From Methanobacteriota archaeon (GTDB lineage Archaea > Thermoplasmatota > Poseidoniia > Poseidoniales > Thalassarchaeaceae): 12,643 nucleotides of DNA. Under the pieces are notes generated by a model. The model was given only the letters and a program-made list of their open reading frames with translations. It was not told the origin of the DNA and made no database searches. The position numbers and the translations under genes were made by a program. The first letter of the stretch is position 1. Every line of letters begins with the position of its first letter. This document shows, in pieces, positions 6,704-12,643 of this stretch. The stretch covers positions 1 through 12,643 of the forward strand of contig PAUH01000044.1 of assembly GCA_002712645.1 (NCBI GenBank). The letters are read 5' to 3'.

Positions 6704-7849
6704 ATGTACATCCTCGCGGCCATGGCTCCTATCATTGCAGGCTGGGTCCGAACTCCATTTCACAGAGCCCACAAGGGAAAACTCGTGAATATGAGGCCAG
6801 AGAGCATGGTGGCGTCATGTATCATGCAGATTATATCACGTCTAAACATAAACTCGGAAGATATCGATGATGTGATTGTCGGATGTGCGTACCCCGAAGG
6901 CGAGCAGGGTTACAACATAGGCCGAATGGCCGCCCTGCTTTCCAAACTCCCAGAAACTGTTCCAGGAATGACCATCAATAGGCTATGTGGTAGTTCGATG
7001 CAAGCTGCAATATCAGCTGCGAACGCCATTAGTGTCGGACAGGGAGAGTGCTACGTAGTCGCAGGTGTTGAATCGATGTCCAGGGTGAAGAGGCGCGGCT
7101 TCAACTGGAGCCCTCACCCCGCTCTAGAGTCTGGCGCGACTGATGCGTACATATCAATGGGAATAACCGCTGAGAATGTCGCAAGAGAGTATGGCATCAC
7201 ACGAGAGCAGCAGGAAGAATTTGCCTTTCAGAGTCACATGAAGGCTGCAGCGAACGAGACTAGTAGTAGGCATATAATCGGAGTTTCAGATCAAGATGGA
7301 GAGGAGATATTGGTCGATGGATGCATAAGGGCAAGTACATCAATTGAGAGTATGGCACGTCTTCCACCCGCATTCGATGAGAATGGAACCGTAACAGCCG
7401 CAACCTCGTCCCCACTCACGGACGGAGCCGTTGCGATGATCGTCTGCTCCGAAGAATACGCTCAGAGGAGGAATATGCCTTCGATGGCCAAGATAGTTGC
7501 AGGAGTCGTGACCGGAGTCCACCCCAATATGATGGGAATCGGCCCGATTTCCGCTGGAAGGAAGCTTTCAGACAGAACTGGATGGAAACTCTCTGATGTT
7601 GATTTATTCGAAGTCAATGAGGCATTTTCTTCTCAGAGCATTGCAACCATCTCAGAACTTGGATTGGATGCTGAAAGGGTAAATATCCATGGCGGCGCTA
7701 TCGCGATAGGGCATCCTCTGGGCGCCAGTGGGGCTAGGATAGTAGGCCAAGCAGCATCGCTCCTCGAGAGTACGGCAGGCTCCAGAGCAATGGCGCTAAT
7801 GTGTATCGGGGGAGGCATGGGGATAGGGGTTGCAATTGAGCGATTGTAG
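6704..7849 (+). CDS. Thiolase (acetyl-CoA C-acyltransferase)
   Basis: A 381-residue thiolase, close to the usual 390. It either cleaves 3-ketoacyl-CoA to acetyl-CoA plus a shortened acyl-CoA, or condenses two acetyl-CoA. Seen directly: NRLCGSSMQA with nucleophile Cys95; TAATSSPLTDGA; EVNEAF with Asn305 and Glu306; GHPLGASGAR with catalytic His337; and CIGGGMGIG with the second Cys367. The NEAF and CxGGGMG motifs mark it as the bacterial-type thiolase, not the SCP2-like thiolase (HDCF-type motif) that feeds the archaeal mevalonate pathway beside HMG-CoA synthase and a DUF35 protein; neither partner is next to it. Beta-oxidation is therefore the likelier role, though acetoacetyl-CoA synthesis cannot be excluded. 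ATG 6704 is taken as the start; ATG 6722 is a good alternative, as the protein would then begin directly with the conserved first strand. No ribosome-binding site precedes either. It converges on the S15 gene. Confidence 0.93.
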   Translation: MYILAAMAPIIAGWVRTPFHRAHKGKLVNMRPESMVASCIMQIISRLNINSEDIDDVIVGCAYPEGEQGYNIGRMAALLSKLPETVPGMTINRLCGSSMQAAISAANAISVGQGECYVVAGVESMSRVKRRGFNWSPHPALESGATDAYISMGITAENVAREYGITREQQEEFAFQSHMKAAANETSSRHIIGVSDQDGEEILVDGCIRASTSIESMARLPPAFDENGTVTAATSSPLTDGAVAMIVCSEEYAQRRNMPSMAKIVAGVVTGVHPNMMGIGPISAGRKLSDRTGWKLSDVDLFEVNEAFSSQSIATISELGLDAERVNIHGGAIAIGHPLGASGARIVGQAASLLESTAGSRAMALMCIGGGMGIGVAIERL

Positions 7850-7878
7850 ATCCTACTTCTAAACGATAAATCAGATAG
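7850..7878. other. AT-rich gap between convergent genes
   Basis: These 29 bases separate the facing stops of the thiolase and S15 hydrolase genes. The stretch is richer in A and T than its surroundings and could hold termination signals for both strands, since archaeal termination often needs only a T-rich run. No stem-loop is evident. Confidence 0.3.
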
Positions 7879-9696
7879 TCAATTTTCACAGAAGGGATAA
7901 CTCTCAGCCATCGGCGGTAAGAAGAGGTCCTCACATGACCGATCGACTATTGAAAGACCCAATGTGGACGCGGCATCAGTCGAGACGGTCACCGCTTGCA
8001 TGGACACAGGGCTTGGGACATAATCTTCCCCTGTTTGACTCAAGAAGAGGGAAATCCCATCGCCCGCTGGTACGACTACGTCCATCCCGAAAAACTCCAT
8101 CTTTGCAATTACAGTGCTCCCAGGTGCCAAGATCTCTCCCTCCTTCCCCCCTGAATGGAATCTGAGGTCCATCACAGCATGCCCTAGATGTAGGCCGTCA
8201 GAAGATCGCTGCATCTCTACAAAGAGATGGCCAGATGTCGAGAACAGTGATATCTGCGCTTCGATATGGAATGTTGGGGTTCCAACTATGCGAGTATCTT
8301 CTTCGAATTCAGGGCAGGAGAAGTGTGATTGCGTGCTCGAACCTATGACTGCGCTTCCGAAGTAGTCGCATTCATCCATTCCAATCATTAGCCATTCAAC
8401 ATCTTCGGGGGGGTAGGTGGCTTCAACTCTCCAACCACCCATGTTATCCTGAACCTCGGCGATCAGCCGTGGTTGCGGCCCCACATCCCTCAGGTAGAAG
8501 TCAAACCACTCGAGGAGATCATCTCCCCAATCCCATCGCAGAGTGTAGGGGTAGGCCTCGCCTCCCCTCCCGCTCGAGAGGCTGGAATGCCCGTCATCGC
8601 GATCAGGATAATCGTGCGCCCACTGACCATAAAGGCCCTTTACGTCAAATCCTGCATCGATAGCCATCTGATGCGTTGGAAATGCCATGTGAGGGTCAAC
8701 ATTCCAATCCTGTAGTCCATGGATGATGTAGATTGAACCACCGTACATTTCTAGAGCACGGGTTAGAAAATGACGCTCCTCCCAGTAGTCCGAGCCCACC
8801 CATCCCAGATTATCCCCCGTCATGTAAGCTGCTGGACCTGCATAATATCCTTCGAGATAACCCTCGCAAGCATTCTCAATATCGCCGCTATCGCCATCCA
8901 GTCCGAAAGATCCGTAGACACCATTGTGCATAATGGCGCCACGAGCCTCCATGCTCCCGTTCCTCCACATTAGATCATGCACCCCTATCAAGCCAGACAT
9001 TGGGACTATGGTGGTGAGATATTCTGAACCAGAGGCAGCAGCGTTCCATGGCGTGCTCCCATCATATGACTTCCCTATCGCAGCAACACGGCCATTCGAC
9101 CATGCCTGCGTCCCGAGCCAGTCAATAGCGCCCTTGATGCCGGACTGCTCGTCATGCCCCATCAAATCCATGCAATGATTTGATTCTCCTGTACCGAAGA
9201 CAGAAACTTGAGCGACTGCAAAACCGTGTTGAACGAAATTTTCGATCAAGAACCGGCCAAGACGATCCGCAGGCGTCAGTGCATCTACATCCCCATCATC
9301 GTAATAGGGTCCGATTTCTGTTATTACAGGAATCTTACACTCGTCCGGAATTGTTTCCGAGTCCCACTCGCATCCCTCTATCAGAGGCATCCAGAGTCCA
9401 AGATGGACCTCAGCCCCCCCAGTGACTCCAGCCCCACCATCAGAAGCATCGATCTCGGGGATTTCGACGTAGATTGAACGAACAAAGTCAGTCTCATACG
9501 TACCATTCCTCGATACTCGTGAGAACACATCATCAGTTCTATACTCCATCCCATGCCTATCTTCCACGGGTGGAAGCCAATGCCCCTGATTCTCTTCCAA
9601 TGTGTCTCCCTCTGAACCGAAGCATCCAGCTAAGGGTGCAGAAAAGAATGCTAGGACTAGTAAAATTGCATTAACCCTCTTCACGTTGAACAGCAT
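7879..9696 (-). CDS. Secreted lipoprotein hydrolase of the S15/CocE family (X-Pro dipeptidyl-peptidase-like)
   Basis: A 605-residue serine hydrolase carried outside the cell on a lipid anchor. Seen directly: a signal peptide with a basic start, a hydrophobic stretch (residues about 9-22) and lipobox LAGC ending at Cys25, followed by an acidic linker. The alpha/beta-hydrolase domain has GPYYDD (oxyanion-hole tyrosine region, about 129-134), nucleophile elbow IGKSYDGS with Ser210, HGLQDWNVD with Asp330, and GQWAHDYP with His361. The C-terminal 170 or so residues are beta-rich, as in the jelly-roll domain of X-Pro dipeptidyl-peptidases. Several cysteines (109, 120, 175, 277) could form disulfides outside the cell. 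Family members cleave Xaa-Pro dipeptides or esters, and the substrate here cannot be told from sequence. ATG 9696 has a strong AGGAGGT site lying inside the last codons of the upstream membrane-protein gene, so the two are coupled. Confidence 0.9.
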   Translation of the reverse strand: MLFNVKRVNAILLVLAFFSAPLAGCFGSEGDTLEENQGHWLPPVEDRHGMEYRTDDVFSRVSRNGTYETDFVRSIYVEIPEIDASDGGAGVTGGAEVHLGLWMPLIEGCEWDSETIPDECKIPVITEIGPYYDDGDVDALTPADRLGRFLIENFVQHGFAVAQVSVFGTGESNHCMDLMGHDEQSGIKGAIDWLGTQAWSNGRVAAIGKSYDGSTPWNAAASGSEYLTTIVPMSGLIGVHDLMWRNGSMEARGAIMHNGVYGSFGLDGDSGDIENACEGYLEGYYAGPAAYMTGDNLGWVGSDYWEERHFLTRALEMYGGSIYIIHGLQDWNVDPHMAFPTHQMAIDAGFDVKGLYGQWAHDYPDRDDGHSSLSSGRGGEAYPYTLRWDWGDDLLEWFDFYLRDVGPQPRLIAEVQDNMGGWRVEATYPPEDVEWLMIGMDECDYFGSAVIGSSTQSHFSCPEFEEDTRIVGTPTFHIEAQISLFSTSGHLFVEMQRSSDGLHLGHAVMDLRFHSGGKEGEILAPGSTVIAKMEFFGMDVVVPAGDGISLFLSQTGEDYVPSPVSMQAVTVSTDAASTLGLSIVDRSCEDLFLPPMAESYPFCEN

Positions 9697-9700
9697 TTAG

Positions 9701-10252
9701 TCAACCTCCTGTTAGGGACTTCCCGCAAATAGGGCAGAGATCGCCTTCGTCGAGCTTCTCCGGAATCACTGCGAGCATAGATGAGCACGAGGGGCAAGTC
9801 GCAAGTATTTCCCCCTCGGAGAGTTCGATTCCCAACACATCTTCCCCCGTAGACATCGTCCACCATGATCTAAAACGAGGATCGTCTAAAGCTCTTCTCC
9901 GTTGCAAACACGATCGGGCCAATAGTAGCACTAGGAAAGCCTGTATGAATAGCCAACCATCGCCAATTAATCCGGCTGCAAGAAAATCAATGATGCCAAT
10001 TACCACATACAATGTGAAAAGAACGTAGAAAGCATTCATTGCCTGGGATAGCGATCCTAGGCGCATCCTCCTGAATGAGTAGGCGCTGAAAACAACATAC
10101 AACAGTGCAGAGGCGCCTATAATAGACCCTATAGTGGATAGCAGGAATCCAAAGATGGTTACATGGCTGGCGAGAAGGACAGCCAGTATAACGGCATCAA
10201 GGACCATGAACGGAGTTGTTCGACGGTGAAGGCGCGCCCCTATCCCCTCCAT
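9701..10252 (-). CDS. Membrane protein with C-terminal zinc ribbon, unknown function
   Basis: I do not recognise the family. From ATG 10252 the protein has 183 residues. It shows four hydrophobic segments at about 15-36, 38-60, 72-95 and 98-115, then a basic stretch (CLQRRRALDDPRFR) likely facing the cytoplasm, then a zinc ribbon with CPSC (Cys153, Cys156) and CPICG (Cys173, Cys176). ATG 10252 is chosen because GGAGTGA lies just upstream and because this leaves about 70 bases for promoters before the divergent coaBC gene. ATG 10324 (207 residues) is also in frame, and the frame is open further up to 10447, but that extension overlaps coaBC. The stop codon overlaps the region of the S15 gene's ribosome-binding site, leaving four bases before its ATG. 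A role in handling or anchoring of the secreted hydrolase is possible from coupling alone. Confidence 0.75.
   Translation of the reverse strand: MEGIGARLHRRTTPFMVLDAVILAVLLASHVTIFGFLLSTIGSIIGASALLYVVFSAYSFRRMRLGSLSQAMNAFYVLFTLYVVIGIIDFLAAGLIGDGWLFIQAFLVLLLARSCLQRRRALDDPRFRSWWTMSTGEDVLGIELSEGEILATCPSCSSMLAVIPEKLDEGDLCPICGKSLTGG
9704..9710 (-). promoter_or_regulatory. AGGAGGT ribosome-binding site of the S15 lipoprotein gene
   Basis: AGGAGGT on the minus strand at 9710-9704 lies seven bases before ATG 9696. It is formed by the last Gly codons of the upstream gene. It is the strongest such site in the window and implies efficient, coupled translation of the secreted hydrolase. Confidence 0.75.
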
Positions 10253-10324
10253 GTACTCACTCCGCCAGCCATCTAGGTTTAGTCTGTCGATGACCTGAAA
10301 GCAAACAACGTTGGCCGTGTACAT

Positions 10325-11506
10325 GTGCGCGACTCCGATGTTCAACTGTCTGGTGACTCCCTGAAGGGTAAGATGGTGCACCTTGTTGTGACTGGGGGGA
10401 TAGCTGCTGTTGAGACCGTCCGCTTGGCAAGAGAATTGCGCAGGCATGGTGCTGAAATCACCGTGACTATGACGTCAGAAGCCACGAAAATCATCTCGCC
10501 GCTCGCCGTGGGATGGGCAACCGGGAGTGAAGTGAATACAGGCTGGTCTTCTGATTTGCCCGGATTAGACACACCAGATCTCGTGCTTGTCGCGCCTGCA
10601 ACAAGGAACACGCTATCCAAAATATGTGCTGGAGTTATGGATGATCCTGCGATGATGGCAATAACGGCTGCATCTGGAGCCGGGAAAACAATCCTTCTAG
10701 TCCCTTCAATGCATGATGACCTGTTTGATGACGCAGTTACAAGGGATATGATCGAGACAATCAAATCGATTGGCTACAAGGTGTTAGTTTCCCCATCCGA
10801 AGAGGGGAGAAGGAAGCAACCATCTCCCTCAAACATTGTCAGATTCGCAGCAGCGAAGATTAACGAAAATCTCCCGAATAGAGCAAATATTGCAGTTATT
10901 TATGGGGCCACCGAGTCATCGATTGATCCTGTACGTGTAATTTCGAACAAATCCTCTGGTAAAACTGGCATTCACATAAGCGATTATTTGGAGAGGATGG
11001 GGCATGGTGTCACTAGGATATCCGGCGTCGTGGAAACGAGCGATGTTCAATCGGACATAAACGCCAGAACGCCCCAAGAGATGGTCGATGCAGTTAGGGA
11101 TGTTATGTCTAAGTCCGTGCCAGATGTGTGGATTGTTGCAGCAGCAGTTCTAGATTTCCAGCCAGTTAACCCCTCGATGGAGAAAATGTCATCCTCTGAC
11201 CGTCCCACACCCATAGATCTTGAACCGTCTCCTCGATTGATCGATTATATACGGTCCAGTGACTCAGATGCCAGGATAATATCGTTCAAACTAGAAAGTG
11301 GAATAGAGATCGAGGAGTTAATTTCTAGAGCGAGATCTCATATGAAACGCTGTGAAAGCGATGCAGTTGTTGCAAATTTATTGGAGAATCTCGATGGCCC
11401 AGGACCCAGAGCACATTTGGTGACGAAGAACGATGTAGATGAGATATCGGATTTAGAACATCTCTGCATATCCATTGAATCGATCGTTTCATGCTGGATG
11501 GAGTAG
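10325..11506 (+). CDS. coaBC: Bifunctional phosphopantothenoylcysteine decarboxylase / phosphopantothenate-cysteine ligase
   Basis: CoaBC joins phosphopantothenate to cysteine and decarboxylates the product to phosphopantetheine, in coenzyme A synthesis. The 393-residue protein has both domains. Residues about 16-180 are the flavin-dependent CoaC part: VVTGGIAAVE, VAPATRNTLSKICAG (89-103) and VPSMHDDLF (126-134). Residues about 188-393 are the CoaB ligase: IYGATESSIDPVRVISNKSSGK with Asn208, AAAVLDFQP (272-280), Lys287, and FKLE (321-324). The catalytic His of CoaC, normally about 15-20 residues before the APAT motif, is not seen; that position reads Asp77 in SSDLPGLDTPD. GTG 10325 is chosen because LKGK before the first strand is family-like. 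ATG 10373 is the alternative and lies close to the first strand. The gene is divergent from the membrane zinc-ribbon gene and 42 bases upstream of proS. Confidence 0.88.
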   Translation: MRDSDVQLSGDSLKGKMVHLVVTGGIAAVETVRLARELRRHGAEITVTMTSEATKIISPLAVGWATGSEVNTGWSSDLPGLDTPDLVLVAPATRNTLSKICAGVMDDPAMMAITAASGAGKTILLVPSMHDDLFDDAVTRDMIETIKSIGYKVLVSPSEEGRRKQPSPSNIVRFAAAKINENLPNRANIAVIYGATESSIDPVRVISNKSSGKTGIHISDYLERMGHGVTRISGVVETSDVQSDINARTPQEMVDAVRDVMSKSVPDVWIVAAAVLDFQPVNPSMEKMSSSDRPTPIDLEPSPRLIDYIRSSDSDARIISFKLESGIEIEELISRARSHMKRCESDAVVANLLENLDGPGPRAHLVTKNDVDEISDLEHLCISIESIVSCWME

Positions 11507-11536
11507 ATACACCCGGCATTTTGAAGCGTATGACGC

Positions 11537-11540
11537 GGTG
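11537..11540 (+). promoter_or_regulatory. GGTG ribosome-binding site of proS
   Basis: GGTG at 11537-11540 stands eight bases before ATG 11549, inside the 42-base gap after coaBC. It supports the proS start and separate initiation on a message that may also carry coaBC. Confidence 0.55.
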
Positions 11541-11548
11541 GAAGGGCT

Positions 11549-12643
11549 ATGCCCAAGGGACCAGGTAGCGCCAAACGAGGCATCCCCCCCAAGGAAGACT
11601 TCAATTCGTGGTATCCTGCGATAGTGGAGATAGCGGATCTTGTCGATAAGCGGTATCCAATCAAAGGAATGGATGTATGGAAACCCTATGGGTGGAGCGC
11701 GATGGGGCACATAGACACACTCGTTCGTATGGAGATGAGGAACACGGATCACGACGAGTATAATTTCCCATTGTTGGTGCCCCACGATCTTTTGGATAAG
11801 GAGAATAAATTGGTGCAGACTCTTAAGATGGCGAGAGAACAAGGCGTCGATCCCTCGGAGTTACGAATCGAAGAGGAGATCGGGGGTTTCGAGAAGGAAG
11901 TCTATTGGGTAAAACAAGCTGGTGAACACGATCTCGACGTCCCGATGTTTCTCCGCCCCACTAGTGAGACTCCGATGTATACCATGTTCTCGCTATGGAT
12001 CCGATCCCATGCAGATCTACCTCTGAAAACATTTCAGATTGTCAATACATTTCGATACGAGACTAAGCAAACTCGTTCCTTCATCAGAGTACGCGAGATT
12101 CACTTTTTCGAGGCCCATACTGCGCACGCAGATCAATCTGGAGCAGATGCGCAGATAGATGAGGATTCAGATATAGTACGAAGACTCCTTCATGATCTCT
12201 GTCTCCCTGCAATCATATCGAAGAGGCCTGTCTGGGACACATTCCCCGGAGCATGGTACACAAATGCAGTCGATGCAATCATGCCCAACGGGAGGACGCT
12301 GCAAATAGCCTCATATCATCACTACAGGGACCAATGGGCTCGCGCATTCGATATCACATACGAGGGCGCGGATGGCAGTCAGAGTAATTGCCATCAAACG
12401 ACATTTGGGATGAGTGAGAGGCTTCTCGGTGCTGTGGTGGGGGTTCATGGGGATGACGCCGGACTCATAATGCCCCCATCGATCGCACCCATCCAAGTCG
12501 TGGTTATGCCTGTCGCGGCACATCTTGACGAGGCCGTCGAGCCTCAGGCATCAACCATTGTAGAACGACTGAAAAAATCTGGAATCAGGGCTAGACTCGA
12601 TTCAAGAGACATGCGTCCAGGTGCTAAGCATTATGACTGGGAA
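11549..12643 (+). CDS. proS: Prolyl-tRNA synthetase, archaeal/eukaryotic type, N-terminal part
   Basis: The reading frame is open from ATG 11549 to the right window edge, 365 codons without a stop. It encodes a class II synthetase that charges tRNA-Pro. Seen directly: the N-terminal substrate region VWKPYGWSAMGHID, the proline-binding TXE loop LRPTSETPMY (135-144), motif 2 around FRYETKQTRSFIRVREI (168-184) with FFEAHTAH (186-193), and motif 3 RLLGAVVGVHGDDAGLIMPP (291-310). After that the anticodon-binding domain begins (IAPIQVVVMPVAAH) and is cut. The lack of the bacterial editing-domain insertion between motifs 2 and 3 marks it as the archaeal/eukaryotic form, usually near 480-500 residues, so about 115-135 residues are missing on the right. 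The residue before the motif 2 Glu is Tyr170 where many relatives have Trp. GGTG eight bases before the ATG supports this start. Confidence 0.95.
   Translation, partial: MPKGPGSAKRGIPPKEDFNSWYPAIVEIADLVDKRYPIKGMDVWKPYGWSAMGHIDTLVRMEMRNTDHDEYNFPLLVPHDLLDKENKLVQTLKMAREQGVDPSELRIEEEIGGFEKEVYWVKQAGEHDLDVPMFLRPTSETPMYTMFSLWIRSHADLPLKTFQIVNTFRYETKQTRSFIRVREIHFFEAHTAHADQSGADAQIDEDSDIVRRLLHDLCLPAIISKRPVWDTFPGAWYTNAVDAIMPNGRTLQIASYHHYRDQWARAFDITYEGADGSQSNCHQTTFGMSERLLGAVVGVHGDDAGLIMPPSIAPIQVVVMPVAAHLDEAVEPQASTIVERLKKSGIRARLDSRDMRPGAKHYDWE

Noticed and set aside
10253..10447. Upstream extension of the membrane zinc-ribbon protein to 10447
   Set aside because: The extension overlaps the first codons of coaBC, has no membrane or zinc motif, and a better start with GGAGTGA upstream is at 10252.
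10342..10764. Minus-strand open frame of 140 codons
   Set aside because: It is antisense to the CoaC domain of CoaBC and has no recognisable motifs.
11489..11842. Minus-strand open frame of 117 codons
   Set aside because: It is antisense to the start of proS, which is supported by motifs and a ribosome-binding site.

Overview
The window looks like a piece of a marine Euryarchaeota chromosome, most likely Marine Group II (Candidatus Poseidoniales) or a close Thermoplasmatota relative. That placement is inferred from archaeal-type S12, S7, EF-2, isopentenyl phosphate kinase and prolyl-tRNA synthetase, GGTG-type Shine-Dalgarno sequences, short intergenic gaps and a secreted lipoprotein peptidase. 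No search was run. The window is almost fully coding: twelve protein genes (two of them cut by the window edges) and no gap longer than about 85 bases. I saw no rRNA, tRNA, CRISPR array, insertion sequence or prophage.

Layout. Bases 1-3043 (+) hold the end of the str operon: the tail of rps12, then rps7, then the EF-2 gene. At 3046 the strand switches. On the minus strand, an isopentenyl phosphate kinase gene (4736-5536) is followed 19 bases later by a single reading frame that joins a type I isopentenyl-diphosphate isomerase to a geranylgeranyl-diphosphate synthase (3046-4716). A small zinc-ribbon gene (5615-5941, +) converges on a kptA/tpt1 RNA 2'-phosphotransferase gene (5943-6632, -). A bacterial-type thiolase gene (6704-7849, +) converges on a translationally coupled pair (-) made of a four-helix membrane zinc-ribbon protein (9701-10252) and a secreted S15/CocE-like lipoprotein hydrolase (7879-9696). 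Finally coaBC (10325-11506, +) is followed by the first 365 codons of proS, which runs off the right edge.

How the genes work together. The isoprenoid pair covers three consecutive steps toward archaeal lipids: isopentenyl phosphate to IPP, IPP to and from DMAPP, then condensation to GGPP. The last two steps sit on one polypeptide, and this is the most notable thing in the window. The S15 lipoprotein, its membrane partner and the thiolase fit a protein- and lipid-degrading heterotroph. S12, S7, EF-2, KptA and ProRS are translation and RNA functions, and CoaBC serves coenzyme A synthesis.

Points worth checking: the isomerase-prenyltransferase fusion; a CoaBC whose decarboxylase domain seems to lack its catalytic histidine; a KptA whose usual His-Gly-Thr motif reads Phe-Pro-Cys; a TATA-like box at the right distance for leaderless kptA transcription; and convergent gene pairs whose stop codons lie one or two bases apart.
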